Part shown: piece after piece, positions 8,849 through 17,044 of the stretch
How positions within the stretch are numbered: position 1 is the first letter of the stretch
How the letters are laid out: each line of letters begins with the position of its first letter
From: CALFMR01 sp035550595
GTDB lineage: Bacteria; Acidobacteriota; Vicinamibacteria; Vicinamibacterales; SCN-69-37
DNA length: 45,524 nt
NCBI GenBank assembly: GCA_035550595.1
Contig: DASZOV010000093.1
Span: 1-45,524, forward strand
Direction: 5' to 3'
The notes under the pieces: generated by a model
Database searches by the model: none
Seen by the model: the letters and a program-made list of their open reading frames with translations, nothing else
Told to the model about the DNA's origin: nothing
Made by a program: the position numbers and the translations under genes

Positions 8849-10143
8849 GGCCGCACCGCCCCGGTCAGCCGCTCCAGCCGAGCGAGCGCGGATTCGTGAT
8901 CGGCCACTTCCTGCCAGTAGGCGAGGTCGACGTCGAGCGCGTCGGCGAGCGAGGACAGCACCGCCTCGAAGTCCTCGCGGTTCGATGCATAGGCGGTCAT
9001 GGCGGCCTGGAACGTCGCCTCCGCCTGCGGCATCAAGCCGTCCTCGTAAATCGTCACGCGCTCGCGCGATCCCTGGAGGACGACATACTGCTGCTGCGCG
9101 TCGGCCAGGACCCGCTGCACCTCGGCTTGCATCGCCTGCGCCGCGCCCTGCGCCCGCTCCTCGGCTTCGGCCAGAGCCGCGCGCGAACCGGCACGATTCG
9201 GCAGCCGGACGCTGAACGTGCCCATGTAGTAGTCACGAAACGCGCTCGCGGTGTGTTGGTACATGTACTGGACGGCGAAGTCCGGCCTGGACGCCTTGTG
9301 CGCCAGCGCGACTTGCGTGCGTTCGCGCTCCACGATCGCCGAGCGAACCTCCAGATCTGGATTCTGCTCGCGGGTGCGTTGCTGCACTTCGGCAGCGCTG
9401 AGGGGGAACGGTGTGAGTGAAAGCGGTTCGGCGACGATGTCCGGTGTGTCCTGGGCTCGGCCGAGCAACTGCTTCAATCGGGCTTGAGTCATGCCCTCCT
9501 GCTGGCGGCGATCCGCGATCGCCTGCAGAATCTTCGTGTGCTGCAACTGGGCTTTCAGCACATCCTGCTGGCTGCCTTGTCCTACCCGGTACCGCGACTC
9601 GACAATCTGTTCGACCTGTGTCAACAGTCGGTCGTGATGATCGAAGATGGGCAGCGTCTGCTGGAGATACGCAAGCTGCACATAGGCGAGCTTCACCGCC
9701 TCCACGACCTCTCGTTGAACCGAACCGGACTCGGCCCGCGCCGCCTCCGCGTCATGGCCCGCCGCCTCGGCGCGCAGCGCGCGCTTTCCTGGATAGAGCA
9801 GCTCCTGCGACACGCCAACGCCGATGTACGCGAAGTCACTGTTCGAAAAACCAGCAAAGGGCCTCGGACTGCCGACGGCCACCTGCTGCACCATCAGCTC
9901 CGGACCGGGCATCGCGCCCGCTTGCGTGGGCGCGTAGGTGCTCGCCTGCCACGCGTCTCGCGACGCGGCGATGGAAGGATTGCGCTGTTCGACTTCGTGG
10001 ATGAGCGCCGACAACGGCGTGGGCGGTTCACTTTGTTGAGCGGCCATTGCCGCCGGCCATATCAACGTCGCCACGATCGTGAGCGCGGCCCGTCGGGACT
10101 GGCGCCGAACACGTACGGCTCGAAAGAACCCTGCAGAATTCAT
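8845..10143 (-). CDS. TolC/CusC-family outer-membrane efflux channel
   Basis: A 432-residue outer-membrane factor forming the exit duct for the metal pump. The ATG at 10143 gives a credible signal peptide (RRAALTIVATLIWPAAMAAQQ) and is preceded on the minus strand by GGAGGG; a longer in-frame start at 10215 would bury the signal peptide. Two homologous OEP halves are visible: 'LIHEVEQRNPSIAASRDAW' opens the first and 'LSAAEVQQRTREQNPDLEVR' the second, with long coiled-coil helices between. It lies third-last in the operon, upstream of cusB- and cusA-like genes, and about 120 nt after the small Cys/His-rich gene. Confidence 0.87.
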   Translation of the reverse strand: MNSAGFFRAVRVRRQSRRAALTIVATLIWPAAMAAQQSEPPTPLSALIHEVEQRNPSIAASRDAWQASTYAPTQAGAMPGPELMVQQVAVGSPRPFAGFSNSDFAYIGVGVSQELLYPGKRALRAEAAGHDAEAARAESGSVQREVVEAVKLAYVQLAYLQQTLPIFDHHDRLLTQVEQIVESRYRVGQGSQQDVLKAQLQHTKILQAIADRRQQEGMTQARLKQLLGRAQDTPDIVAEPLSLTPFPLSAAEVQQRTREQNPDLEVRSAIVERERTQVALAHKASRPDFAVQYMYQHTASAFRDYYMGTFSVRLPNRAGSRAALAEAEERAQGAAQAMQAEVQRVLADAQQQYVVLQGSRERVTIYEDGLMPQAEATFQAAMTAYASNREDFEAVLSSLADALDVDLAYWQEVADHESALARLERLTGAVRP

Positions 10144-10261
10144 CGACCCTCCAACCAGGATGAGGGGCCCTCGTGCGCGCACGCGCGACGAGGCCCACGT
10201 CACGCCCGCGGCCATGACCAGCCGCGCGCGACGGACTCTCAGGAGAAGAAAGGGCGAAGAA

Positions 10262-10654
10262 CTAGATCAGGAGGACAGTCGAACGGGATAGCGCTGGCGA
10301 CGGTGGACTCGTGGAGCGGTCCGCATACGGACCGCGGACGCGGCCCGTCGTGAGAGGTGGCATCGCTTCGCGAGGCACCAGCATGGCGCCCGGCTGCAAC
10401 GCGAGGCTCATCGTCGCCACCGGTTGCTGCTCCGCGACGTTCAGCTGCTCATGACGCACGCCGCCGTCATGGCAGCAATCCGCGGCGCTCCCCGCATCTG
10501 CCTCGTGCATCGGGCAGTGATCGTGCCCGTGGCTGCAACACGCCATTTGCATGCGTGGTGCGGTCGCGGGCGCCGCCATGCACGTGGCCAGCGTCGAGAC
10601 GGCCAACACGGGCGCGAGAAACAACGCGACCGCGGTCGTGGCCCGGCGTGACAT
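10262..10654 (-). CDS. Small exported Cys/His/Met-rich protein, first gene of the Cu-efflux operon
   Basis: A 130-residue protein of unrecognised family. The N-terminus looks like a signal peptide (ATTAVALFLAPVLAVSTLATC). Right after it comes a dense metal-ligand cluster: MQMACCSHGHDHCPMHE, then ADCCHD and RHEQ, giving about five cysteines and six histidines within 35 residues. The C-terminal half has no ligands and low complexity. Its place at the head of the CusC-B-A operon suggests a periplasmic copper-binding chaperone or sensor, similar in position to CusF though not in sequence. There is no clear ribosome-binding site before ATG 10654, so the exact start is uncertain. Confidence 0.65.
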   Translation of the reverse strand: MSRRATTAVALFLAPVLAVSTLATCMAAPATAPRMQMACCSHGHDHCPMHEADAGSAADCCHDGGVRHEQLNVAEQQPVATMSLALQPGAMLVPREAMPPLTTGRVRGPYADRSTSPPSPALSRSTVLLI

Positions 10655-10711
10655 CGGATCGAGTCTGAGTCGGTGCCGGCGTGATTGTCAATTCTCACGC
10701 GGCGCGCGCTT

Positions 10712-10915
10712 TTACTTGCGGCCTTCGACTTCCCGCTCGGCGTCCTTGCGGCGCTTGTCTTCGTCTTCGGCGCTTTCGCCGAGCGACGTCGTCTCGCCGC
10801 CACGCTCGATGCCGAGGACGTCGCCGGGTTGAGCGCGTTCGCGATCGGGATCAGGCCAGTTGCTGGCGCGATCGGAGGCTGGCGGCTCGACGGGCTTGAT
10901 GGGTTGATCCGGCAT
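10712..10915 (-). CDS. Small acidic/charged hypothetical protein
   Basis: A 67-residue protein, almost entirely charged or polar and rich in Pro, Asp, Glu and Arg. It has no membrane segment, no cysteines and no recognisable domain, and is probably disordered (DEDKRRKDAEREVEGRK at the end). It is supported by an excellent Shine-Dalgarno, AAAGGAG, five nt before ATG 10915. It is on the same strand as the copper operon, 57 nt upstream of the Cys/His-rich gene, so it could be the leader gene of that operon or a stand-alone gene. Function unknown. Confidence 0.6.
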   Translation of the reverse strand: MPDQPIKPVEPPASDRASNWPDPDRERAQPGDVLGIERGGETTSLGESAEDEDKRRKDAEREVEGRK

Positions 10916-10966
10916 GAGAGCTCCTTTTGACCAAAGGGGAAGGCGTCATCATGTCACGAAAGGGGC

Positions 10967-11590
10967 TCACGGGCGCGAACGCGATGACCGGGGATCGACC
11001 GTCCCGCGTCTGAAGCACGTCGTCTGATGATCGTTCACGATGCCGACGGCCTGTATCCAGGCATAGACGATCGTCGGCCCCACGAACTTGAAGCCGCGGT
11101 GCTTCAGCTCGACCGAGATACGGTCGGAGAGGGCCGTCTGCGCGGGAATCGATCGACCGTCGCCGCGAAGGGTTCGTCCGCCGGTGAACGACCACGCCCA
11201 GGCGGCGAAGTCCTCGCCGCCATCTCGCATCTGGCAGAAGATCCGCGCGCCGGCAATCGTCGCCTCGATCTTGGCGCGCGCGCGGATGATGCCTGGATCC
11301 GCGACGAGGCGATCGACGTCGCGCGTCGTGAAGCGCGCGACGCGGTCGGGATCGAATCCGGCGAACGCGCGGCGGAACCCGTCACGCTTGCGCAGCACGA
11401 TGGCCCACGACAGCCCGGCCTGGAATCCCTCGAGCATCAGCGTCTCCCACAGCACGCGGGGATCGCGCTCGGGAACGCCCCACTCCTCGTCGTGGTACGC
11501 GCACATCAGCGGATCGTCGCCGGCCCACGCGCAGCGAACGCGCGGTCGGACGGTCCGAGGTCCTCCGTTTCGATCGCGATCAGTCGTCAT
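10967..11590 (-). CDS. tag: DNA-3-methyladenine glycosylase I
   Basis: A 207-residue base-excision repair enzyme that removes 3-methyladenine from alkylated DNA. Family hallmarks are the N-terminal 'RCAWAGDDPLMCAYHDEEWG' and the C-terminal 'NDHQTTCFR'. The structural zinc ligands are all present: Cys20 and His33 at the N-terminus with the family's 13-residue spacing, and His-x3-Cys at the C-terminus. The catalytic-pocket segments 'WETLMLEGFQAGLSW' and 'FVGPTIVYAWIQAVG' are intact. ATG 11590 is the sensible start (a 20-residue upstream extension is unlike the family). It overlaps the end of the upstream deaminase gene by 11 nt, so the two are translationally coupled. Confidence 0.94.
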   Translation of the reverse strand: MTTDRDRNGGPRTVRPRVRCAWAGDDPLMCAYHDEEWGVPERDPRVLWETLMLEGFQAGLSWAIVLRKRDGFRRAFAGFDPDRVARFTTRDVDRLVADPGIIRARAKIEATIAGARIFCQMRDGGEDFAAWAWSFTGGRTLRGDGRSIPAQTALSDRISVELKHRGFKFVGPTIVYAWIQAVGIVNDHQTTCFRRGTVDPRSSRSRP

Positions 11591-12044
11591 ACGTCGATTC
11601 CCGGCGTCGCCGGTACTCCAGCGCCGCGCGACACTCGTCGGCCAGTACACCGGCCACGACGATCGGCGGCGGATTCGAGCCGAACGCCGGATCGGTCAGG
11701 ACACGATAGGCGGAGGTCGCGCCGCCCGCCTCGCCGGCAGGCACGCCATAGACGACGCGCTCGAGGCGCGTGCGGCGGATCGCGTACGCGCAGAGCACGC
11801 ACGGCTCGACCGTCGTCACGAGCGTCCCGTCGTCGAGATCGAGCGACCCGCGGTGCTGGCACGCGGCGCGAATGGCCATGACTTCGGCGTGCGCGCTCGG
11901 ATCGAGGAGCCGGCGCACACGCTCCTCGCCTTCACCGATGATGTCGCCCTGCCACACGACGAGCGCGCCCACGGCCGTTTCATGTGCGGCCGAAGCACGA
12001 CGGGCCAGCGCGACCGCGCGGCGCATCAGATCCTCGTAGTTCAC
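11580..12044 (-). CDS. Nucleoside/CMP deaminase-family zinc hydrolase
   Basis: About 154 residues of the cytidine-deaminase superfamily (guanine/tRNA-type deaminase fold). The zinc site is 'HAEVMAI' (His ligand plus catalytic Glu) and 'PCVLC' (two Cys ligands). The C-terminal region 'AYRVLTDPAFGSNPPP' resembles guanine-deaminase-like members rather than TadA, and a separate true tadA lies at 41.0-41.5 kb. The substrate is not decided by sequence. I prefer GTG 12044, which has AGGAAGG eight nt upstream; GTG 12053 is an alternative. The gene is divergent from the PQQ dehydrogenase with only about 30 nt between starts, so their promoters must overlap the opposing gene or be very short. Confidence 0.85.
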   Translation of the reverse strand: MNYEDLMRRAVALARRASAAHETAVGALVVWQGDIIGEGEERVRRLLDPSAHAEVMAIRAACQHRGSLDLDDGTLVTTVEPCVLCAYAIRRTRLERVVYGVPAGEAGGATSAYRVLTDPAFGSNPPPIVVAGVLADECRAALEYRRRRESTYDD

Positions 12045-12076
12045 GCGCGACACCTTCCTGTACTATCGCACCGCCA

Positions 12077-13699
12077 ATGGATACGTCTCGCGTCGTGACG
12101 GAACGAACGAGCGGAGGCCGGGTGGCGGCGATCCTCCTGGCCGCGTTGCTGGCCGCGGCATGCGGCTTCCAGAGGCAGATCGAACGCGGTCTCGATCGGG
12201 CCGATCAGTGGCTGACCTACTCGGGCGACTACACGGGCCGGCGGCACAGTCCGCTCACCGGCATCACGCGCGTCAACGTGCCCGGACTGCAGGAAGCGTG
12301 GACGTTCCCGGTCGGCGACCTGGCGCCGCTCGAAGCGACACCGCTGCTCTACGAAAACACGTTGTACTTCACGGCGGCGTTGAATGTCGCGTTCGCGGTG
12401 GACGCGCGCACCGGACGTCAGATCTGGCGCTACGACCGCCAGCTTCCCGACGTGTTGAATCTGTGCTGCAACGCGTCGAACCGCGGCCTCGCCATTCGCG
12501 GCGATCGGCTGTTCATGGAGACGCTCGACGCGCATCTCGTCGCGCTCGACCGCCACACGGGCGCGGTCGTGTTCGACATCCCCATGGCGGACGTCGCCGA
12601 CGGCTACTCCGGCAACTCGGCGCCGCTCGTCGTCGGCGATCTCGTTATCGCGGGCATCTCGGGCGGCGAGTTCGTCGCGCGCGGATTCATCGACGCGTAC
12701 GACGCAGACACGGGCGAGCGGCGGTGGCGCTTCTGGACCGTGCCGAACGCCGGCGAGCGCGGCGGCAACACGTGGCCGCGCGGCGCCGCCGTGCGCGCGG
12801 GCGGACCGACGTGGCTGACGGGCACGTACGATCCGGCGCTCCACCTCCTCTACTGGGGCGTCGGCAATCCCAGTCCTCCACTCGACGGATCGGGACGCGC
12901 TGGCGACAACCTGTTCACGAACTCGATCGTCGCGCTCGATGCCACGACGGGCGCGCTCCGCTGGTTCTATCAGTTCTCGCCGCACGACACGCACGACTGG
13001 GACTCGAACCAGATCCCGGTCCTGGCCGACTTGACGATTGGCGGACGCGTCCGGCACGTCGTGATGCTCGCCAACCGCAACGGGTTCTTCTACGTCCTCG
13101 ATCGCGCGACGGGCGAGCGCCTCGTCGCCACGCCGTTCGTCCACACGACGTGGGCGACAGATGTTGACGCGGAAGGCCGGCCCATGCCTCTTCCGCTTCC
13201 GGCGACGCCCGATGGCGGCACGCTCGTGTGTCCGGACGACGTCGGAGGGACGAACTTCATGTCGCCGTCGTTCGATCCGGACCGCAGCCTGTTCTTCGTC
13301 ACCGCGCACGAGGGCTGCGGCGTGTTCTACACGAATCCCGTCGGCGCGGTCGCCCGAGGCGCACGGACGATGGGTGGTGTCGCCGCCGGATCGGACGAGC
13401 CGCACTACGGCGCGCTGCGCGCCATCGATGCGCGGACCGGCGAGATGCGGTGGCAGGTGCGGTATGCGAACCCGGGGTGGACGGGCGTGCTCTCGACGGC
13501 CGGCGGACTCGTGTTCACGAGCGACGACCGTGATCGGTTCATGGCGATCGACGCGGACAACGGACGGGTGCTCTGGGACGCGCACATCGGCGAGAACGTT
13601 CACGCGTCGCCAATGACCTACGCGATCGACGGCCGCCATTACGTCGTCGTGCCCTCGTTCGCGAAACTCACGGCCTTCGCGCTGCCGGCCGCGCGCTGA
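12077..13699 (+). CDS. Lipoprotein PQQ-dependent dehydrogenase with DxD metal site
   Basis: A 540-residue eight-bladed quinoprotein dehydrogenase, periplasmic and lipid-anchored (lipobox LAAAC, Cys29, after a hydrophobic stretch). It oxidises an alcohol or sugar using pyrroloquinoline quinone. The vicinal disulphide over PQQ is Cys130-Cys131 (NLCCNASNRG). Likely metal ligands are Glu198 (GGEFVARGF), Asn264 (GVGNPSP), and Asp307 plus Asp309 in 'SPHDTHDWDS'. This aligns with the 'PHDEWDYDG' of XoxF-type enzymes, whose extra Asp coordinates a lanthanide, whereas calcium enzymes have Ala or similar there. There is no cytochrome c domain, so a separate electron acceptor is needed. No PQQ biosynthesis genes are in the window. 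Confidence 0.88.
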   Translation: MDTSRVVTERTSGGRVAAILLAALLAAACGFQRQIERGLDRADQWLTYSGDYTGRRHSPLTGITRVNVPGLQEAWTFPVGDLAPLEATPLLYENTLYFTAALNVAFAVDARTGRQIWRYDRQLPDVLNLCCNASNRGLAIRGDRLFMETLDAHLVALDRHTGAVVFDIPMADVADGYSGNSAPLVVGDLVIAGISGGEFVARGFIDAYDADTGERRWRFWTVPNAGERGGNTWPRGAAVRAGGPTWLTGTYDPALHLLYWGVGNPSPPLDGSGRAGDNLFTNSIVALDATTGALRWFYQFSPHDTHDWDSNQIPVLADLTIGGRVRHVVMLANRNGFFYVLDRATGERLVATPFVHTTWATDVDAEGRPMPLPLPATPDGGTLVCPDDVGGTNFMSPSFDPDRSLFFVTAHEGCGVFYTNPVGAVARGARTMGGVAAGSDEPHYGALRAIDARTGEMRWQVRYANPGWTGVLSTAGGLVFTSDDRDRFMAIDADNGRVLWDAHIGENVHASPMTYAIDGRHYVVVPSFAKLTAFALPAAR

Positions 13700-13779
13700 C
13701 ACTTCCGGCGACGGCTTGCCACGCCGGCGAGCGGCGCCCGCGGTTGACGCGGAGCGCACGCGCCCGGCACGATGCGGAC

Positions 13780-14772
13780 ATGATCGTTTCCATTCTCGAG
13801 CTCGGACGCGTACGGCAGGGCGGCGATCGACGCGCGGCGCTCGACGAAGCCGTAATGCTCGCGCAACACGCCGAGTCATTGGGCTATCAGCGTTTCTGGG
13901 TCGCCGAGCACCACAACTTCCCCACGGTCACGACGGCCGCTACGTCGGTGGTCCTCGCGCACATCGCCGGCGCCACGCGGACGATCCGCGTCGGCGCGGG
14001 CGGCGTCATGCTGCCGAACCATTCGCCGTACGTGATTGCCGAGCAGTTCGGCACCCTCGAGACGCTGTTCCCCGGACGCATCGATCTCGGCCTCGGCCGA
14101 GCGCCGGGAACGGATCCGGCCGCGGCCTCGGCGCTCGGACGCGATCCGGCGGCCGCCGAGCGCTTTCCGCAGGACGTCGTCGCGCTGCAGGCGTACCTCG
14201 GACCCGTGCGGCCGGGACAGCGTGTCGAGGCGGTTCCCGGCTCGGGCACGGAGGTGCCGCTGTGGATCCTGGGATCGAGCCTCTTCGGCGCGGAGCTCGC
14301 GGCGCACCTCGGACTGCCCTTCGGCTTCGCCTCGCACTTCGCGCCGGCCGCCCTCGACATGGCACTCGCCCTTTACCGCGATCGCTTCAAGCCGTCGCGA
14401 CAGTTGGCCGCGCCCTACGCGCTCGCCGGCATGAACATCGTGGCCGCCGGCAGCGACGAGGAGGCGAGGCACCTGGCGACGTCACAACAAATGTCGTTCG
14501 CCGACCTCGCGAGGGGCGTCCGCCAGGTGCTCCAACCGCCGATTGACGACATCGATCAGTACTGGTCGCCGCCCGAGAAGGCGCGGGCGTCGGAGATGCT
14601 CGCGTGCAGCGTCATTGGCGGCCCGGCGACCGTGCGGCGAGGCATCGAGGCCTTCCTCGCGCGCACGCGCGCCGACGAACTGATGGTCGTGTCCGATCTG
14701 TTCGACTTCACGAAGCGGCTGCGATCGTTCGAGATCATCGCCGACGCGTGCGATCTCGTCCCGCGCGTATAG
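13780..14772 (+). CDS. LLM-class (luciferase-like) flavin-dependent oxidoreductase
   Basis: A 330-residue TIM-barrel monooxygenase or reductase of the bacterial-luciferase superfamily, MsnO8-like group. Family signatures are 'GYQRFWVAEHHNFPTVTTAA' near the N-terminus, 'RIRVGAGGVMLPNHSPYVIA' and 'LFPGRIDLGLGRAPGTD', the last two around the flavin phosphate site. It probably uses reduced FMN or F420; the substrate is unknown. ATG 13780 is chosen because the family begins within a few residues of the first beta-strand (ILELG). No clear Shine-Dalgarno is visible. It follows the PQQ gene by about 80 nt and is convergent with the epimerase-like gene across a large hairpin. Confidence 0.88.
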   Translation: MIVSILELGRVRQGGDRRAALDEAVMLAQHAESLGYQRFWVAEHHNFPTVTTAATSVVLAHIAGATRTIRVGAGGVMLPNHSPYVIAEQFGTLETLFPGRIDLGLGRAPGTDPAAASALGRDPAAAERFPQDVVALQAYLGPVRPGQRVEAVPGSGTEVPLWILGSSLFGAELAAHLGLPFGFASHFAPAALDMALALYRDRFKPSRQLAAPYALAGMNIVAAGSDEEARHLATSQQMSFADLARGVRQVLQPPIDDIDQYWSPPEKARASEMLACSVIGGPATVRRGIEAFLARTRADELMVVSDLFDFTKRLRSFEIIADACDLVPRV

Positions 14773-14835
14773 TCCGTCCGGCGCCACCCACCACGAGGGC
14801 CTTGAAACGTCGTAGCCACGCGGCGACGGCAAGTC

Positions 14836-14910
14836 GGGCCGGCACGGGGGCCGGCCCCTACAGCGCGGATAGCCCGCGGTGCGTAGGGGCGGCCCCCCCC
14901 GTGGCCGCCC
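14836..14910. repeat. Long GC-rich inverted repeat, REP/REPIN-like, between convergent genes
   Basis: The left arm 14836-14861 (GGGCCGGCACGGGGGCCGGC...) and right arm 14883-14910 (GTAGGGGCGGCCCCCCCCGT...) are imperfect reverse complements, and the 21-nt centre contains a further CGCGG/CCGCG pairing, so the whole element folds into one long hairpin. It sits between an LLM gene (ending 14772) and a minus-strand gene (ending 14919). It could be a mobile palindromic REPIN/MITE-type repeat, a bidirectional terminator, or both. Whether other copies exist in the genome cannot be seen here. Confidence 0.6.
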
Positions 14911-14918
14911 GGACAGAC

Positions 14919-15767
14919 TCAATACCCAACGGTGAAGCGCTGGCGGACGTGCGCCGGACGTTCGAGTTCGTCGATCATCGCCATCGCGTAATCCTGCACC
15001 GAGATGTGGCTCTGCCCGCTCGCGTCGACGAGGAGCTGGTCGCCGCCGAGGCGGAACGTGCCTGTCCGCTCGCCCAGCGTCAGTTCCGCGGAGGGCGCGA
15101 GAAACGACCAGTCGAGATCGCGCGTCTGGCGCAGTTGATCGAGCGCGTTGATCGTCGCGAGTGAGCCGGGCCGTACCCAGTCCGGCATCTCGGGATTGTC
15201 GACGCCGCGTACGCCGGGCGCGACCTCGAGCCCGCCGGCACCGCCCACCCAGAGGACGCGCGTCACGCCCGCCTGCTCGATCGCGGCGATGATCGACGTC
15301 GTGCCGCGCACTTGATCGTCATAGAGATGTGGATTCTTCCAGCCGGGGTTGAATGCACTGATGACGGCGTCGTGGCCTCGAAGGATCGACGCGAGACGCG
15401 CCGTGTCGTTCACGTCAGCGGCCACGCCCGTCACGCCTGGCCGCACCGCCAGGTGTTGGGGGTGACGGACGATGGCCGTCACATGATGGCCGCGGCGCAA
15501 TACCTCGTTGAGAAGCGCCGACCCCACGAAGCCGGTCGCACCGATCAACGCGACCGTCAGCTTCCGCCCGCCGCCAGGTTCGACCGCGTCGTCGACACGC
15601 GCCGCGACCGCACCCGAGACGGCGGATTCGTCATCGGGGTTCGGATCGGTGGACAACGGATCGCTCGCGGGAAACGAGTCGGCGAGCGTCTCGTCGAGCG
15701 CAGCTTCGCGGTGATGTCGTTCGTCGTCGACGATGGGAGCAGGAGTTGGACGGTCACGGCGCGGCAT
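14919..15767 (-). CDS. NAD(P)-binding epimerase/NmrA-like protein with N-terminal SFPASDP segment
   Basis: A 282-residue atypical short-chain dehydrogenase/NAD(P)H-binding protein. From about residue 70 it has the Rossmann signature 'VALIGATGFVGSALLNEVLR' and family-typical 'HDAVISAFNPG' and 'RVLWVGGAGGLEV', as in YhfK/YwnB-type oxidoreductase-like proteins. Before this come about 65 polar residues containing 'ALDETLADSFPASDPLS'. That motif usually occurs as a small stand-alone protein in soil bacteria, so its fusion here is unusual. The catalytic Tyr-x3-Lys of classical SDRs is not apparent. No ATG lies between the N-terminal segment and the Rossmann strand, supporting a real fusion. Confidence 0.75.
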   Translation of the reverse strand: MPRRDRPTPAPIVDDERHHREAALDETLADSFPASDPLSTDPNPDDESAVSGAVAARVDDAVEPGGGRKLTVALIGATGFVGSALLNEVLRRGHHVTAIVRHPQHLAVRPGVTGVAADVNDTARLASILRGHDAVISAFNPGWKNPHLYDDQVRGTTSIIAAIEQAGVTRVLWVGGAGGLEVAPGVRGVDNPEMPDWVRPGSLATINALDQLRQTRDLDWSFLAPSAELTLGERTGTFRLGGDQLLVDASGQSHISVQDYAMAMIDELERPAHVRQRFTVGY

Positions 15768-15871
15768 GGGACACCCTCGGGGGACAGAAGGTCATCCCCA
15801 GTATCACACCTGCCCCCGCGGCCTGCACGGGATGCGGTCGCGCATCGGGTAGCGAGGAGACGCCGGCGACG

Positions 15872-16756
15872 TCAGGGTCGCACTTTGTCCACGACCCAGT
15901 ACATCCAGCGGGGATACGGCCGCCGTCGCAGCCGCTCGTGCCAGAGCGCGTCGCGCTCGGCCAAGTACTCGCGCAGCGGCCAGTACTCCCGCCAGTCTCT
16001 CCGGTAGTAAGCGAGCACGCCGGCATCGACGACACGGCGGAGTCGGTTGGCGCGAATGGCCTGCTCGTCAGCGGGTACGAGCCTTGCCGCGTTGTCGGCG
16101 AGCCAGCGCTCCATCGTGGCGTGCCGCTGCAGTTCCATCCGATGCGTGTGTGACTGACTGGCCGTGTGGCGGCGATAGCCGGTGAGGGGCTCGTCCAACG
16201 CGGCAATGGGTCCGACGAGCAGCAGGTCGAGGCAGAACACGAGGTCCTCGGCGGCCTGCGTCCATTCGGGAAACCGGACCGGCACGCTGCGACGCACGAC
16301 GAGACTCGACGGGTAAATCGACGAGGTCGTGCCGACCGTCCGGACCGAATAGGGCTCGGAGGCCGTGACGTCCACGGCAATGGGCGCGCCGTCGGCGTCG
16401 ATGACGTAATGTCCGGTCGCAACGCCCACGACGTCCGCACACGTCAGCTCCGCCTGCCGTTCGAGCTTCCTGGGATGCCACAGATCATCGGCGTCCAGGA
16501 ATGCCACCCAGTCGCCCGTCGCGAGGTCCATGCCGCGGTTGCGCGCGACCGATTCTCCCTGATTCGACTGCTGCACGACGCGAATGGCTGGATCGAATGC
16601 CGCCGCGACACGCGCCGAGTCGTCGGTCGACCCGTCATCGACGACGATCACCTCGTGCGGCGGCCAGGTCTGCGCGGCCACGGACGCCAGGGTGGCCGGC
16701 AGGAACTTCGCCGCGTTGTAGCACGGGATGACGACTGAGAAGCGCGGACTGCTCAT
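15872..16756 (-). CDS. Family 2 glycosyltransferase
   Basis: A 294-residue GT-A fold glycosyltransferase. Visible motifs: 'FSVVIPCYNAAKFLPATLAS' at the N-terminus, 'VVDDGSTDDSA' (nucleotide-binding Asp), 'NQGESVARNRG' and the DxD-type 'AFLDADDLWHPRKL'. The C-terminal half has 'TQAAEDLVFCLDLLL', where 'EDL' is the catalytic-base-like ED motif. No membrane helices, so it is cytoplasmic or peripheral. It transfers a sugar from a nucleotide donor; the donor is unknown. ATG 16756 is chosen because residues further upstream are unlike the family. It is divergent from the ATP-grasp-like gene and 3 kb from a cytidylyltransferase, suggesting cell-surface glycan or glycosylated-metabolite synthesis. 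Confidence 0.88.
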   Translation of the reverse strand: MSSPRFSVVIPCYNAAKFLPATLASVAAQTWPPHEVIVVDDGSTDDSARVAAAFDPAIRVVQQSNQGESVARNRGMDLATGDWVAFLDADDLWHPRKLERQAELTCADVVGVATGHYVIDADGAPIAVDVTASEPYSVRTVGTTSSIYPSSLVVRRSVPVRFPEWTQAAEDLVFCLDLLLVGPIAALDEPLTGYRRHTASQSHTHRMELQRHATMERWLADNAARLVPADEQAIRANRLRRVVDAGVLAYYRRDWREYWPLREYLAERDALWHERLRRRPYPRWMYWVVDKVRP

Positions 16757-17044
16757 AGCTTCTTGCGACGCGCCGGACCGCGACGGCAGCGAGCGTCGAT
16801 CACCCTCCCCGACAGAAAGCCCGCGCGGACGCCGCGAGCGCACGACGCGACGCCTTGGACGGCCGCGTGCGGCGTCTCGACAGCACGGGAAGGAACGGCC
16901 ACCGATTCAGGCGCACGCTGGCGGGAGGGAACGCGCGGCGACTTCGTGGTGGTACTCGCATGATAGTATCCCTCCCCGTCCGTTCTCCAGTGGCCGCCCG
17001 ATTCGCGCGGCGGGCCGTCCTGCCATGACTGGCACGAGGTGCTC

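Noticed and set aside
10663..10691. TTGACA (minus strand, 10691-10686) as promoter of the Cys/His-rich gene
   Set aside because: The paired -10 is poor (TCAGAC) and would leave under ten nt of leader before the start codon.
12041..13879. Long minus-strand open frame opposite the PQQ dehydrogenase
   Set aside because: Arg/Asp/Val-rich translation without motifs; a GC-bias shadow of the well-supported plus-strand gene.
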